NCBI GenBank assembly: GCA_027618565.1
Contig: JAQCEQ010000018.1
Location: forward strand, 1-54,687
Origin: Planctomycetota bacterium
GTDB taxonomy: Bacteria; Planctomycetota; Phycisphaerae; Phycisphaerales; SM1A02
Length of the DNA: 54,687 bases
Reading direction: 5' to 3'
Part shown: one piece after another, positions 41,019 through 49,592 of the stretch
How the letters are laid out: every line of letters starts with the position of its first letter
Position numbering within the stretch: position 1 is the first letter of the stretch
Notes under the pieces: generated by a model
Seen by the model: only the letters and a program-made list of their open reading frames with translations
Database searches by the model: none
Told to the model about the DNA's origin: nothing
Translations under genes and position numbers: made by a program

Positions 41019-42106
41019 TGGCTGAACAGAAGTCCGCCACTCCACCCGCACCAAGGCCACTCCTTGAGGTGGCCGACCTGGCGGTGAGCTTTGACAACGC
41101 CGGCGGCCCCCGCATCCAGGCCGTCTGCGGCGTGAGCATGGCGCTGCACCGGCAGCAGACGCTGGCCGTGGTGGGGGAGTCCGGCTGCGGCAAGAGCGTC
41201 ACGGCCATGAGCGCGATGCAATTGGTGCCGCGCCCGCCAGGCCGCATTGACCGAGGATCGATCCTCTTCGAGGGGCAGGACCTCCTCTCGCTCACGGAAC
41301 AGCAGATGCTCAAGATTCGCGGCGGGAAGATCGCGATGATCTTCCAGGAGCCGATGACCAGCCTCAACCCGGTGTACACGATCGGTGACCAGATTCTGGA
41401 GGCGGTACACCTGCACCGGGACCTCTCGAAGGACGATGGCTGGGCGGCGGCGGTGAGCGCGCTGTCGGATGTGGGCATCCCGGAGCCGGAGTCCCGGATG
41501 TCACAGTATCCGCACCAATTCTCCGGCGGCATGCGCCAGCGGGTGATGATCGCGATGGCCCTGGCCTGCCAGCCCACGGTGCTCCTGGCGGACGAGCCCA
41601 CCACCGCGCTGGATGTCACGATCCAGGCGCAGATCCTGGATCTCCTCCGGCAGCTCCAGCGAACGCGCGACATGGGCATGATGCTCATCACGCACAATCT
41701 GGGAGTCGTCGCAGAAAACGCCGATGTCGTCTGCGTGATGTACGCCGGGCGTGTGGTGGAGTACGGCACCGTCTTCGACATCTTCGACCGGCCCCTGCAC
41801 CCGTACACGCGCGGACTGTTGCGGTCGATTCCTGGGTTGCACGAGACCAAGCACCGGCTGGTCACCGTGGACGACATCGTGAACGACCCCGCGGAGTACC
41901 GCAAGCTGCCCGGCCACGCCAAGGGCATGGTGCCCTGGTGGCCGTTCATGCCCGAGGGTGCCACGCCCGCGCTGGTGCCCGACCGCGACGTCTACGCGCT
42001 GGTGGAAGTGGAACCCAATCGATGGCTTGGCCTGTGGCGGAGCGAACACGTTGACTCGCTTGGCGCCAGGCGCCCTGACCTGGACTACCGGCGCACCGAT
42101 CGATGA
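41018..42106 (+). CDS. Oligopeptide ABC transporter ATP-binding protein (OppD/DppD type)
   Basis: This 362-residue ATPase has Walker [16 protein letters not shown] (about 54-68), Q-loop [16 protein letters not shown], signature [16 protein letters not shown], Walker [17 protein letters not shown] and the switch His in [14 protein letters not shown]. The C-terminal extension of OppD/DppD types begins at [13 protein letters not shown] but lacks the conserved Cys-rich (CxxRCP...C) motif: no cysteines appear after the signature. OppF/DppF is not next door, although most such importers use a D/F heterodimer. The gene overlaps oppC and dut by 1 and 4 nt. Confidence 0.94.
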   Translation: MAEQKSATPPAPRPLLEVADLAVSFDNAGGPRIQAVCGVSMALHRQQTLAVVGESGCGKSVTAMSAMQLVPRPPGRIDRGSILFEGQDLLSLTEQQMLKIRGGKIAMIFQEPMTSLNPVYTIGDQILEAVHLHRDLSKDDGWAAAVSALSDVGIPEPESRMSQYPHQFSGGMRQRVMIAMALACQPTVLLADEPTTALDVTIQAQILDLLRQLQRTRDMGMMLITHNLGVVAENADVVCVMYAGRVVEYGTVFDIFDRPLHPYTRGLLRSIPGLHETKHRLVTVDDIVNDPAEYRKLPGHAKGMVPWWPFMPEGATPALVPDRDVYALVEVEPNRWLGLWRSEHVDSLGARRPDLDYRRTDR

Positions 42107-42555
42107 GCGCCGAACGCCCAACAATCTCATTCCAGGTGCTGAGCACGCTTGCCGTTGTGCCCCAGTACCAGACGGAGCACGCCGCGGGCATGGACATCCA
42201 TGCCGCCATCGCCGAGTCGATCACGCTCAGGCCGCACGAGATCGCGCTGGTTCCTAGCGGCCTGGCGATGGAGATTCCCGTGGGGTTCGAGGCGCAGATT
42301 CGCCCGCGAAGCGGTCTCTCATGCAAGCACGGCATCACGGTCCCCAATGCTCCCGGCACGATTGACGCGGACTATCGCGGCGAGGTCAAGATCGCCCTCA
42401 TCAATCTTTCCACCGTCGATTTCACGATCGAGCCCGGCATGCGCATCGCGCAGATGGTGGTCGCGCCGGTGGCGCATGCCACGGTGCAGGTCGTGGCGTC
42501 GCTCAGCGAAACGGCGCGGGGCACGGGCGGCTTTGGTTCCACGGGGCATCGGTAG
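42103..42555 (+). CDS. dut: Deoxyuridine 5'-triphosphate nucleotidohydrolase (dUTPase)
   Basis: This 150-residue trimeric dUTPase converts dUTP to dUMP. All five motifs are seen: 1 AGMDIHAAI, 2 [11 protein letters not shown], 3 [15 protein letters not shown] (with catalytic Asp), 4 [10 protein letters not shown], 5 [12 protein letters not shown] (the mobile C-terminal arm). It is full length. Its start overlaps the ATPase stop (ATGA), so it is probably translated with the transporter although the functions are unrelated. The next gene is convergent (24 nt between stops). Confidence 0.97.
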   Translation: MSAERPTISFQVLSTLAVVPQYQTEHAAGMDIHAAIAESITLRPHEIALVPSGLAMEIPVGFEAQIRPRSGLSCKHGITVPNAPGTIDADYRGEVKIALINLSTVDFTIEPGMRIAQMVVAPVAHATVQVVASLSETARGTGGFGSTGHR

Positions 42556-42578
42556 CGGTCACCCCAGACCGCCCAAGC

Positions 42579-44423
42579 TCACTCCTCCCGGCACGCCTCC
42601 CTGAGCTCCTCGGCGAGCGACGAGAGGACGGCTTGCGCCGCGAGGGCCGACGTGGCATCCTTCGATTGGCGCGCGTGTCGCTCCGAGAGCCGGGCGCGAG
42701 TGAGTCGCTCCAAGAGCGCCCGGGACCCGGCCAGGACAGCGTTGGCACCCGGCGCCGCAAGGACTCGAGCCAGGATCGATTCTCCGGCAGGTGGGAGTTC
42801 ATCCGCACTGCGGGCAAGCGCGCGACAGAGGATCGACGCGACCGTCGCGTCGGGAATCGCCGATCGAGCCTCCACCAAGATCGGTTCGGCGGAAGTCAGG
42901 TCTCCCCGAGTGAGGTCGTCCCTCGCCACACGTACGGCGCCGCGCAGGCGCGAGAGCCCCGCGAGGTTTCCCCCCGGTGCCGGCTCCCAGCCGCCCCATC
43001 GCGGGAGCATGGCCACCGCCTCCGGCGTCAATGCATCCACGAGCGACGCCCACTCATGCACGTCCAGGTACAGCCTGAGCGTCGCCGCGAGTGCATCCGC
43101 CTCGTGGCCACCCTCCGTGATCGCCACGGCCCACCTGCGGCGCATCTCCAAGGCCGCCAGCCGAAAGGCGCCATCCGGCGGTGTCTCGCCAACGACGGGG
43201 GCGTCCAGCGTGGTGGATCGCACGAAGAGGTCGATCACTTCCGGGTCGGCCCGGGGCAGGCGTCGCGCCAAGGCCTGCCGGAGGGTTGGCGAGACCGCCG
43301 CGCCTTCGATGCCTCGATCCAGTTCCTGCCATCGCACCTTGGTGATGGTGGCGCGTCGGCACGATGCGGTGGGCTCTTCCAGCGCACGCCATCGATCCCC
43401 CTGATCGATGCCGGGCGAGGCCAGCGCTGTGGCCATCGCGACAGAGAGCGCACCGTGTGCGTCCACCAGGTCGATGGACGACTGGCGGGCCTGCTCCGCG
43501 AATCGACGGGGTGTGGGTGCCTCCCGCGCTGCAGCCGAGTGCTCCAGGGCCAGGACCGACTCACACAGGACTTCCAGGCGTGCGGGCAGCGAACGGAGGG
43601 TGCCGATGCGTGTCTGGTGCGAGAGCACCTGCGCGATAGTGGCCGATTCGAACCGCCGGAACAGCCCCGCTTGGGCACCCTGGACCGCTTTGGACGATTG
43701 ACCGCGCTCGACGATGGCGTGCAGGTCCACCAGTGACTGCGCGGAGGCGAAAACGACTTCATGGGAACCCTTCGATGCCACCAGCTGGCGCCACTCGGCC
43801 ACCAGCGGGGCGAGCGAGGCCCACGGTTCCGATGCCGCGGGCGGGGAAGTGATCGCCGAGAGCAATTCCAACGGCGACTCGGAGCCGCTCCCGGGCCACG
43901 CGGACCCAAGATCGGCCCCCGAGGGAAGGATGGCGCGCAGCGGCCACAGCATCTCGGCCAGTGCATCGTCGCACTCCCACCCCGAGGCATCCGGTGCCAG
44001 CGATCGCACGGGAGCCAGGCCGATGGCTTCCATCGCCGACACGGCGTGCGAGACGCGCGCAGCATCCGCCGGCCCGAGCGCTTCGACGCGAGCCAACCGA
44101 TCGCGAAGGTTGGGGACCAGGGCCAGTGCGGTGAGTGCGGTGATCGTGCCGTCGGCATGGGGAGATTCCAGCGCGGCAGCGCGGGTCAGCAATGTGTGGG
44201 CGGCGGCCGTGAGGAGGGCGCTCGCGCGGTCGCTTGCCCTCCGTGTGGCCCCGGCGGGCGTCCCCACGCCGCCGTCCACCACCGCCGCCAATTCAGCGAG
44301 GGCGGCTGAGCCGGCGCTCCACGCTTGCGTTCGTTCGCCTTGGCATGCCGCCGGCACCGGTGCGCTCGACAACCACGACACCACCGTCATCGACCCCGAT
44401 GCCAGCCAAGCCATCAGGCACAT
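42579..44423 (-). CDS. Large exported helical protein, function unknown
   Basis: This 614-residue protein starts at ATG 44423, which has GGAG 8 nt upstream; ATG 44414 would be three residues shorter. The N-terminus (MCLMAWLASGSMTVVSWLSS) looks like a signal peptide ending near PVPAAC|QGERTQ, where the Cys could be a poor lipobox. The rest is a Leu/Ala/Arg-rich, helical, repetitive-looking protein without catalytic motifs. The stretches LSVAMATALASPGIDQGDRW and PLVAEWRQLVASKGSHEVVF show TPR- or HEAT-like spacing but I could not define repeats. It overlaps the truA stop by 10 nt and is the last gene of the murD-ispF operon. Confidence 0.7.
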   Translation of the reverse strand: MCLMAWLASGSMTVVSWLSSAPVPAACQGERTQAWSAGSAALAELAAVVDGGVGTPAGATRRASDRASALLTAAAHTLLTRAAALESPHADGTITALTALALVPNLRDRLARVEALGPADAARVSHAVSAMEAIGLAPVRSLAPDASGWECDDALAEMLWPLRAILPSGADLGSAWPGSGSESPLELLSAITSPPAASEPWASLAPLVAEWRQLVASKGSHEVVFASAQSLVDLHAIVERGQSSKAVQGAQAGLFRRFESATIAQVLSHQTRIGTLRSLPARLEVLCESVLALEHSAAAREAPTPRRFAEQARQSSIDLVDAHGALSVAMATALASPGIDQGDRWRALEEPTASCRRATITKVRWQELDRGIEGAAVSPTLRQALARRLPRADPEVIDLFVRSTTLDAPVVGETPPDGAFRLAALEMRRRWAVAITEGGHEADALAATLRLYLDVHEWASLVDALTPEAVAMLPRWGGWEPAPGGNLAGLSRLRGAVRVARDDLTRGDLTSAEPILVEARSAIPDATVASILCRALARSADELPPAGESILARVLAAPGANAVLAGSRALLERLTRARLSERHARQSKDATSALAAQAVLSSLAEELREACREE

Positions 44424-45214
44424 TGCTCGGTCTCCAGCGGCACTTCTCGCGGATAGTGCACCCACTCCAGGCACAGTCCCTGGGGCGGCATCGTGGGGCC
44501 GGCCAGCGTGCGATCCCCGGTCGCGAGGATTCGCCGAATCCCGTCCGTGTCCATGCGCCCGCGCCCCACCTCCACAAGCGTTCCCACGATGATGCGGACC
44601 ATGTTGTAGAGGAATCCGTCGCCTTGCACGCTCACGCGGATGATCCCCTCGGGCCCGCGCGAGACATCGCAGGCGTGGACCGTGCGCACCGTGGTCTCCT
44701 TGCCCTCCGTCTGGCCGGCGAGCCCCTTGAAGTCGTGTTGCCCCACCAGCAGGCCGGCGGCGGCCTGCATTGCTCCCAGCTCCAAATCGTGCACAACTTC
44801 CGTCACAAACCGCGACTCGAACGGGTGCGTTCGGTGGCCGTGCCGGCATCCGTCACGCAGCGCATATCGGTACCGCTTCGTGTCGCAATCGCGGATCGGG
44901 TCAAACCCGTCGCTCACACGCACCGCCGCGCGAATCTGGATGTCTCGAGGGAGCCGTGCGTTGAGGGCGGCGGTCAGTCGGCCAGCGGGCACATCGACGG
45001 GGACCGCAAAACTGGCACACTGCCCCTCGGCGTGTACGCCGGCATCGGTGCGGCTGGCGCCCACCACCGGGACGGCATGCTTGATCGCACTAGTGACCGC
45101 CTGCTCCACGCACCATTGCACGGTGCGCAGTGGCTGGCCGTCCGCGCCAAGCTGTCGCTGCCAGCCGTGGAAGTCCGTCCCGTCGTACGCGATGATGAGC
45201 CGGTAGCGAGGCAT
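44414..45214 (-). CDS. truA: tRNA pseudouridine(38-40) synthase TruA
   Basis: This 266-residue protein makes pseudouridine at tRNA positions 38-40. It begins MPRYRLIIAYDGTDFHGWQR, the family N-terminus, and has the catalytic-Asp motif VVGASRTDAGVHAEGQCASF. Other family blocks are NARLPRDIQIRAAV, RYRYALRDG, HDFKGLAGQTEGKETTVRT and GDGFLYNMVRIIVGTLVEVG. Complete and of normal length. It lies 15 nt downstream of the nucleotide-binding protein gene on the same strand. Confidence 0.97.
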   Translation of the reverse strand: MPRYRLIIAYDGTDFHGWQRQLGADGQPLRTVQWCVEQAVTSAIKHAVPVVGASRTDAGVHAEGQCASFAVPVDVPAGRLTAALNARLPRDIQIRAAVRVSDGFDPIRDCDTKRYRYALRDGCRHGHRTHPFESRFVTEVVHDLELGAMQAAAGLLVGQHDFKGLAGQTEGKETTVRTVHACDVSRGPEGIIRVSVQGDGFLYNMVRIIVGTLVEVGRGRMDTDGIRRILATGDRTLAGPTMPPQGLCLEWVHYPREVPLETEQCA

Positions 45215-45229
45215 GGCGCCGCTTGGGCG

Positions 45230-46366
45230 TCAGGCGCCAAAGAGCGAGGCCGGCGGGGCCATCATGCCCTTCGCCTCAAACCAGGCGAGTGCCTCGTCCA
45301 CGGTGCGGAAGATCTTCGTGGCCGTCTCCGTGATGAACGGGCTTGGACTCTTGGTGGGCTTCCAGACCACATACACCTCCTTGGCATGCTCGAACGCGTG
45401 ATGCAGCTCGCGCTCCACGCCGCTGGAAAGCCCCGGGATGCCGCCGGGCAGTTCCGGGACCAAGGAGACGATCATGTCCGACTGGTCCACCAGCCGGAAG
45501 TCGCGCATGTAAATCTGGCCGTCGATGTCACCGGCGATGTCCAGCACTTCGCGCACGGGGAGCCGCTGAGGCGCCGCGCCTGCACGAGCACCGTACGCGT
45601 GCGAAGTGATCTCCACGAAGTCCTTGCCATCGCGGGCCGCAGCGATCGCGCGGTCCAGGAGGAGCTTTTCGTCCACATCCGCGGGGTCGAAGGTGATGAA
45701 GTGTTCCGCCAGTGCGGCCCGGAACCTCGAGATCTCCTCTAGGACATCCGGCATGTCGACCACATGCGACATCGGGAAGCTGGGATACACCTTTCGCATC
45801 CCGGGTCGAGTCACCAGGCGCAGGCAGGTTTCCGCGGTGTCCTGGTGCCGTCCGCGCGACAGGATGAAGAACTGGTCGCGGCATCCCAGTCCCTGTGCCA
45901 TGAGCTCCGTGGCCAGGATCTCTTCCTCCCGCCAGACCATGCAGTCCTTGAGCGTGGCGTCGATCGAGTGCTCCGCGTGGAGGCGCCGGTGGATTTCCTC
46001 GATGTTGTCCACCAGGCAGATGAACATCGATGGCGAGAACAGTTCCAGCTGGTCAAAGTCAAACGCCGAGAAGAGCCCGTGCCGCCACCGGAAGGTGGCA
46101 TGGGTGTTCACGATCACGTTGGGGTGGTCGCGCAGCGGGTGCGACCGCGAGATGATGTCCTTGAAGGCCGCTCGCCGGAGGCTCCCCAGCCGCGAGATCG
46201 GCAGGTCCAGGATGTGCCCCGCACGGACATCCGGGGCCTCGGTGTACATCATCTCGCCGATGTTGAACAGGTCAATCCCGTCGCCCCTGGCACCGCCGAG
46301 GTCAACCACTCGTTCAAGGTAGGCCCGCTTGTCCAGACCCACCTGGCCGGTGACGATCGCTCGCAT
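45230..46366 (-). CDS. Nucleotide kinase-like / deoxyribosyltransferase-like two-domain protein
   Basis: This 378-residue protein starts MRAIVTGQVGLDKRAYLERV, a P-loop-like segment (TGQVGLDK, 6-13) that has lost the Gly-Lys-Ser/Thr end of a normal Walker A. Residues about 85-130 (VIVNTHATFRWRHGL, FSPSMFICLVDNIEEIHRRL) resemble archaeal adenylate kinases, which have a (V)DTH motif and an ALVE... segment. Residues 287-340 (MRDFRLVDQSDMIVSLVPEL, then GLSSGVERELHHAFEHAKEV) resemble the nucleoside 2-deoxyribosyltransferase fold, including a Ser-Gly-x-x-x-Glu pattern. Both resemblances are from motif recall. It sits between ispF and truA in an operon. Function is not known; nucleotide binding is plausible. 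Confidence 0.65.
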   Translation of the reverse strand: MRAIVTGQVGLDKRAYLERVVDLGGARGDGIDLFNIGEMMYTEAPDVRAGHILDLPISRLGSLRRAAFKDIISRSHPLRDHPNVIVNTHATFRWRHGLFSAFDFDQLELFSPSMFICLVDNIEEIHRRLHAEHSIDATLKDCMVWREEEILATELMAQGLGCRDQFFILSRGRHQDTAETCLRLVTRPGMRKVYPSFPMSHVVDMPDVLEEISRFRAALAEHFITFDPADVDEKLLLDRAIAAARDGKDFVEITSHAYGARAGAAPQRLPVREVLDIAGDIDGQIYMRDFRLVDQSDMIVSLVPELPGGIPGLSSGVERELHHAFEHAKEVYVVWKPTKSPSPFITETATKIFRTVDEALAWFEAKGMMAPPASLFGA

Positions 46367-46370
46367 CCTG

Positions 46371-46904
46371 TCAGCCTACCGGAGCGAGCAGCACAACCGC
46401 ATGGACCTCGATGGCGCGACCCTCGCCGATCGCATCGACCCCCTCGTGGGTCTTGCCCTTGATGTTGAGGCACTCGACGGGGCAGCCGATGACACTGGAC
46501 AGGTTGGCTCGGATCGCCTGGCGGTATGGCGCGATCTTGGGCGACTCGCAGACGACCGTGATGTCCGCATTGCCAAGCGAATAGCCGGCCGATCTCATCT
46601 CGCGCACGGCGTCGTGAAGGTAGCGCGTGGAGTCCTCTCCCAGGTGCGCCGCATCGGTGTCCGGGTACCGGGAACCGAGGTCCGGTGAAGCCATCGCGCC
46701 AAAGATGGCATCGACCAGCGCGTGGATGACTGCGTCACCGTCGGAGTGCGCGAGGGGTCCTCGTGCACTCGGGATCGCCACGCCACCCAGCACCATGCGG
46801 CGACCACCTCCCTCAGGCGCGACCGGTTCGAGGCGGTGCAGGTCGTAGCCGTGCCCCATGCGTGGCGTGCGAGCACCAACTCGCTGCGGTACGTTGCCAC
46901 TCAT
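46371..46904 (-). CDS. ispF: 2-C-methyl-D-erythritol 2,4-cyclodiphosphate synthase
   Basis: This 177-residue protein catalyses the cyclisation step in the MEP isoprenoid pathway. Landmarks: MGHGYDLHRLEP (zinc Asp-His pair), RGPLAHSDGDAVIHALVDAI (zinc His), PDTDAAHLGEDS and ADITVVCESPKIAPY. The C-terminal SSVIGCPVECLNIKGKTHEG includes the KGKT hydrophobic-cavity motif. An N-terminal tail of about 15 residues precedes the usual start. The ATG overlaps the lipoprotein stop by 4 nt and the next gene starts 4 nt after its own stop. Confidence 0.97.
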   Translation of the reverse strand: MSGNVPQRVGARTPRMGHGYDLHRLEPVAPEGGGRRMVLGGVAIPSARGPLAHSDGDAVIHALVDAIFGAMASPDLGSRYPDTDAAHLGEDSTRYLHDAVREMRSAGYSLGNADITVVCESPKIAPYRQAIRANLSSVIGCPVECLNIKGKTHEGVDAIGEGRAIEVHAVVLLAPVG

Positions 46905-47365
46905 CCGTCGTAAATGTTGGGGTCGGTAGAGGCGGGGACCAGTCCAGCCCCCGAGCGATCGTCCGTCCGCAGACGGTGCGCCGGGTCATCGGGCACCGTC
47001 TCGGGCCCGGGCCGCAGGTAGTAATCCACGCGCCGGCACGGGGCCGCCGGGACTGACAGCGTGTTGCGAAGTCGACCCGTCTTGGTGCCGATGGGCATGA
47101 GCCCCCAGAGCATCCGGTCTGGGGCCTGCGATGGGTCATCGCCTCCGTCCTCCACGAACTTGTAGGAGAACTGCTGTTGCGGCGGCACATCCAGCTCGAA
47201 GAAGACTTCTTCGCGGCAGGCATCCGTCATCCTGATGGTGACGGGTTCCATCGGTGTGGAGTAATACGTCTGGGCACTCTTCGGGCCAGGCAAAAGGCCT
47301 CCCTTGGGCGAGTAGCAGCCGGCCAGGAAGCAGGTGAGTCCCAAGACGGTGGCGGTCCGCATCAT
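46901..47365 (-). CDS. Predicted lipoprotein, function unknown
   Basis: From the ATG at 47365 this 154-residue protein has a lipoprotein signal MMRTATVLGLTCFLAGCYSP with lipobox LAGC (Cys17). The mature part is short and polar, with YYSTPMEPVTIRMTDACREE, PAAPCRRVDYYLRPG and a tail DPNIYDG. It contains three Cys besides the lipid-attached one. Lipidated Cys followed by Tyr-Ser suggests outer-membrane sorting if Lol rules apply. The start is inside the murD stop (ATGATG). No family was recognised. The alternative longer frame to 47560 lies inside murD and is rejected. Confidence 0.75.
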   Translation of the reverse strand: MMRTATVLGLTCFLAGCYSPKGGLLPGPKSAQTYYSTPMEPVTIRMTDACREEVFFELDVPPQQQFSYKFVEDGGDDPSQAPDRMLWGLMPIGTKTGRLRNTLSVPAAPCRRVDYYLRPGPETVPDDPAHRLRTDDRSGAGLVPASTDPNIYDG

Positions 47366-48813
47366 GGCGCCATCGTATCGGCGCGAGGCACCAGATCGCG
47401 GGAGGATTGGCAGAGTGCCGCGAAGGCCTCGCCGCGCGCCTCGAAGTCCCGGAACTGGTCCCAGCTCGCACAGCCCGGGCTCAGGAGGATGATGTCGCCA
47501 GGCTGGGCTCTGGCGCACGCGCGTTGGACGGCCGTGTCCAGGGTCGCGCAGTCGCTCCACGATTCCGGCAGGGCGATCGCCGAGCCAGTCTGTCCGATGG
47601 CGTAGAGCCCAGCCAGTTGGGGTCCGAGGTCGCGAAGCGACTGGAGGTCGATCCCCTTGTCGTATCCGCCCGCGATGAGGTGGATGCGTGCTGGATCGGG
47701 AAACGCCGCGATGGCCAGACGGGTGCTGGCGGGAGTCGTGCTCTTGGAGTCGTTGTAGAACCGGAGGCCGTCGTGTTCGCCGACGAATTCGAGGCGATGC
47801 GGGAGGCCCCGGAACCGGGCGATCGCAGCCCGGGCGGCGGCGTGGTCAAAGCGGGCGGCCCCATCGCGCGCTCCCGAGTGCTGGTCTCCGGAGCGGTGCT
47901 GAGCGACCGCCTCCAATGCCGCGATCGCCAGCGCGGCGTTCTCACGGTTGTGCGCCCCCGCGAGATGCAGGGCCGGCGGTTCCGGCAGGCGGCTGGGGTC
48001 CAGCGGCCACCACGGTTCGCTGGCCAAATGCCTCCGCAAGGCGGCGGTCCTCGCCGCGTCCTGCGCGCTCAGGAATCGACTGGCGCCACCGTCCTCCGGG
48101 ACGATCCCCGCCTTGGACTGCACGTAGTGCTGCAGCGAACCATGCCAGTCCACATGGTTCGGCGCGAGGTTGGTGAGGACGCCGATCGTGGGAGCCCAGC
48201 GAGCCGTTCCCATGCCTCCCCACTCCCGCGCTTGGGCACTGAGCCACCACAGCTGCGCGGAGGAGAGTTCCAGCACCAGCCACTCTGGCCGTGGCCCGTT
48301 CGCGAGCACGCGATCCAAGAGGCTTCCGCCGATATTGCCGCCGAGCCACGCATCAACGCCCGCGGCGCGGATGCCTTCGTCGACCAGTGAAGTCGTCGTG
48401 GATTTGCCGGCGCTGCCCGTGACGGCGATGGTGGGAACGCCCTCTAGCTCGCGCAGCGCAAGTGCGATTTCAGTCGTCACGATGCTTCCCGCCGCGCGCG
48501 CCTGGGTCAGCAGCGCGTTCTGCCAAGGCATCGGGACTGCCGCGCTGGCCACGACGAGCGCCGCGCCCTCAATGTCGCTGGGGTCCTGCGAGTCGGTGCG
48601 AACCGTGACGTGACCCTCACGCACCAGGCCGGCGATGGAATCGAGGCTCTCCGCAAGTCGGCTCGCCGAGGCGCGGTCGCTCACATGGATGCGCGCACCC
48701 TGCGCGGCGAGCCAGCGAATCGCCCCCAAGCTCCCGCCAAAGCGACCAAGCCCGACGACCGCCACACGCGCACCGCGGAGTTCTGGGAGCGGGGACCAAA
48801 GTGAGGATGTCAT
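47362..48813 (-). CDS. murD: UDP-N-acetylmuramoylalanine--D-glutamate ligase MurD
   Basis: This 483-residue protein adds D-Glu to UDP-MurNAc-L-Ala in peptidoglycan synthesis. Landmarks: VAVVGLGRFGGSLGAIRWLA (UDP-binding domain), the ATP P-loop IAVTGSAGKSTTTSL, LVLELSSAQLWW, TNLAPNHVDWHGSLQHYVQ, LPHRLEFVGEHDGLRFYNDS, KSTTP, and LLSPGCASWDQFRDFEARGE. All are MurD-specific (ELSSxQL; SPxxxSxDxFxxFExRG). Peptidoglycan is therefore made, as now accepted for planctomycetes. It is 12 nt after the DUF4190-like gene and overlaps the lipoprotein gene. Confidence 0.96.
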   Translation of the reverse strand: MTSSLWSPLPELRGARVAVVGLGRFGGSLGAIRWLAAQGARIHVSDRASASRLAESLDSIAGLVREGHVTVRTDSQDPSDIEGAALVVASAAVPMPWQNALLTQARAAGSIVTTEIALALRELEGVPTIAVTGSAGKSTTTSLVDEGIRAAGVDAWLGGNIGGSLLDRVLANGPRPEWLVLELSSAQLWWLSAQAREWGGMGTARWAPTIGVLTNLAPNHVDWHGSLQHYVQSKAGIVPEDGGASRFLSAQDAARTAALRRHLASEPWWPLDPSRLPEPPALHLAGAHNRENAALAIAALEAVAQHRSGDQHSGARDGAARFDHAAARAAIARFRGLPHRLEFVGEHDGLRFYNDSKSTTPASTRLAIAAFPDPARIHLIAGGYDKGIDLQSLRDLGPQLAGLYAIGQTGSAIALPESWSDCATLDTAVQRACARAQPGDIILLSPGCASWDQFRDFEARGEAFAALCQSSRDLVPRADTMAP

Positions 48814-48825
48814 CGCTGGTTCCGG

Positions 48826-49560
48826 TCAGCTGCCGCTTTGTTCGGGGTGATCGGTCGGCGCTGGCGGAGACGTGGACCCGCTCTCCGGAGGGAAAGTGAG
48901 GACCGCTCCGGGCGGACTGCCGATGCTGAGTGACCGAATGCGCACGCGCAGTTCGCCAGTGCGCTGGTTGGCAAACTCCATTGCGACATACCCGCCGACG
49001 TTCTGGCCATCAAAGACGAAGAGCCACGGCAGATTGATGGCTTCGGATAGAGCGGGAGTGGCGATGCTCTGCCGTTGCTGGTCTAGCGCTGCATGGGATG
49101 GCGTCCCGTACTCCGCTTCCACGAGCGCGAAGTACGCCAGTACCACCTCGTCGTCCGCCGTGGAACCGGGTGGCGTGAAGAGGTCACGGAAAGCATCCAC
49201 ATCGTCTGCCGCGATGGCTGACATCGCCTCCGAGGGAAGCCGGAACATCGGAGCGTAGATCTTGGTCCAGCCGAACCATCCGACGACCACGGCTAAGGCG
49301 CATCCGACGACGCCGAGGACCAGGCCAAAGATCGCCAGCCCTCGCCCCTTCACCGATGGATCACGACCGATGCACAGCGCGCCGATGGCACCGACCACGA
49401 CCGCCGCGAGGGAGACCAAGGGACAGCCGCAACAGAGGAAGACCAACCCCGCGATCCCCAGCGAAAGCGCCCACACGGCCAACGTGCTGGTGCGAGTGAC
49501 TTCCGGCGAGACCTCAGGCGCGAAGCCAGGCTGATTGGGATCGATCGTGTACTCCAACAT
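48826..49560 (-). CDS. DUF4190-like membrane protein with periplasmic domain
   Basis: This 244-residue protein begins with a proline/glutamate leader and then two hydrophobic hairpin helices (TSTLAVWALSLGIAGLVFLC, CGCPLVSLAAVVVGAIGALC) and RDPSVKGRGLAIFGLVLGVV, the repeated pattern of the DUF4190 family, including the polar Gly-Arg-Gly turn. The C-terminal half (about 105-235) is soluble and likely periplasmic, ending in a Pro/Ser-rich tail. Two small Cys motifs (CCGCP) occur in the first helix pair. Function unknown. It is first or second gene of the murD operon, 12 nt before murD. Confidence 0.7.
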   Translation of the reverse strand: MLEYTIDPNQPGFAPEVSPEVTRTSTLAVWALSLGIAGLVFLCCGCPLVSLAAVVVGAIGALCIGRDPSVKGRGLAIFGLVLGVVGCALAVVVGWFGWTKIYAPMFRLPSEAMSAIAADDVDAFRDLFTPPGSTADDEVVLAYFALVEAEYGTPSHAALDQQRQSIATPALSEAINLPWLFVFDGQNVGGYVAMEFANQRTGELRVRIRSLSIGSPPGAVLTFPPESGSTSPPAPTDHPEQSGS

Positions 49561-49592
49561 GGGGCAAGGAGTCTAGTTCCGACTGGGATCCG

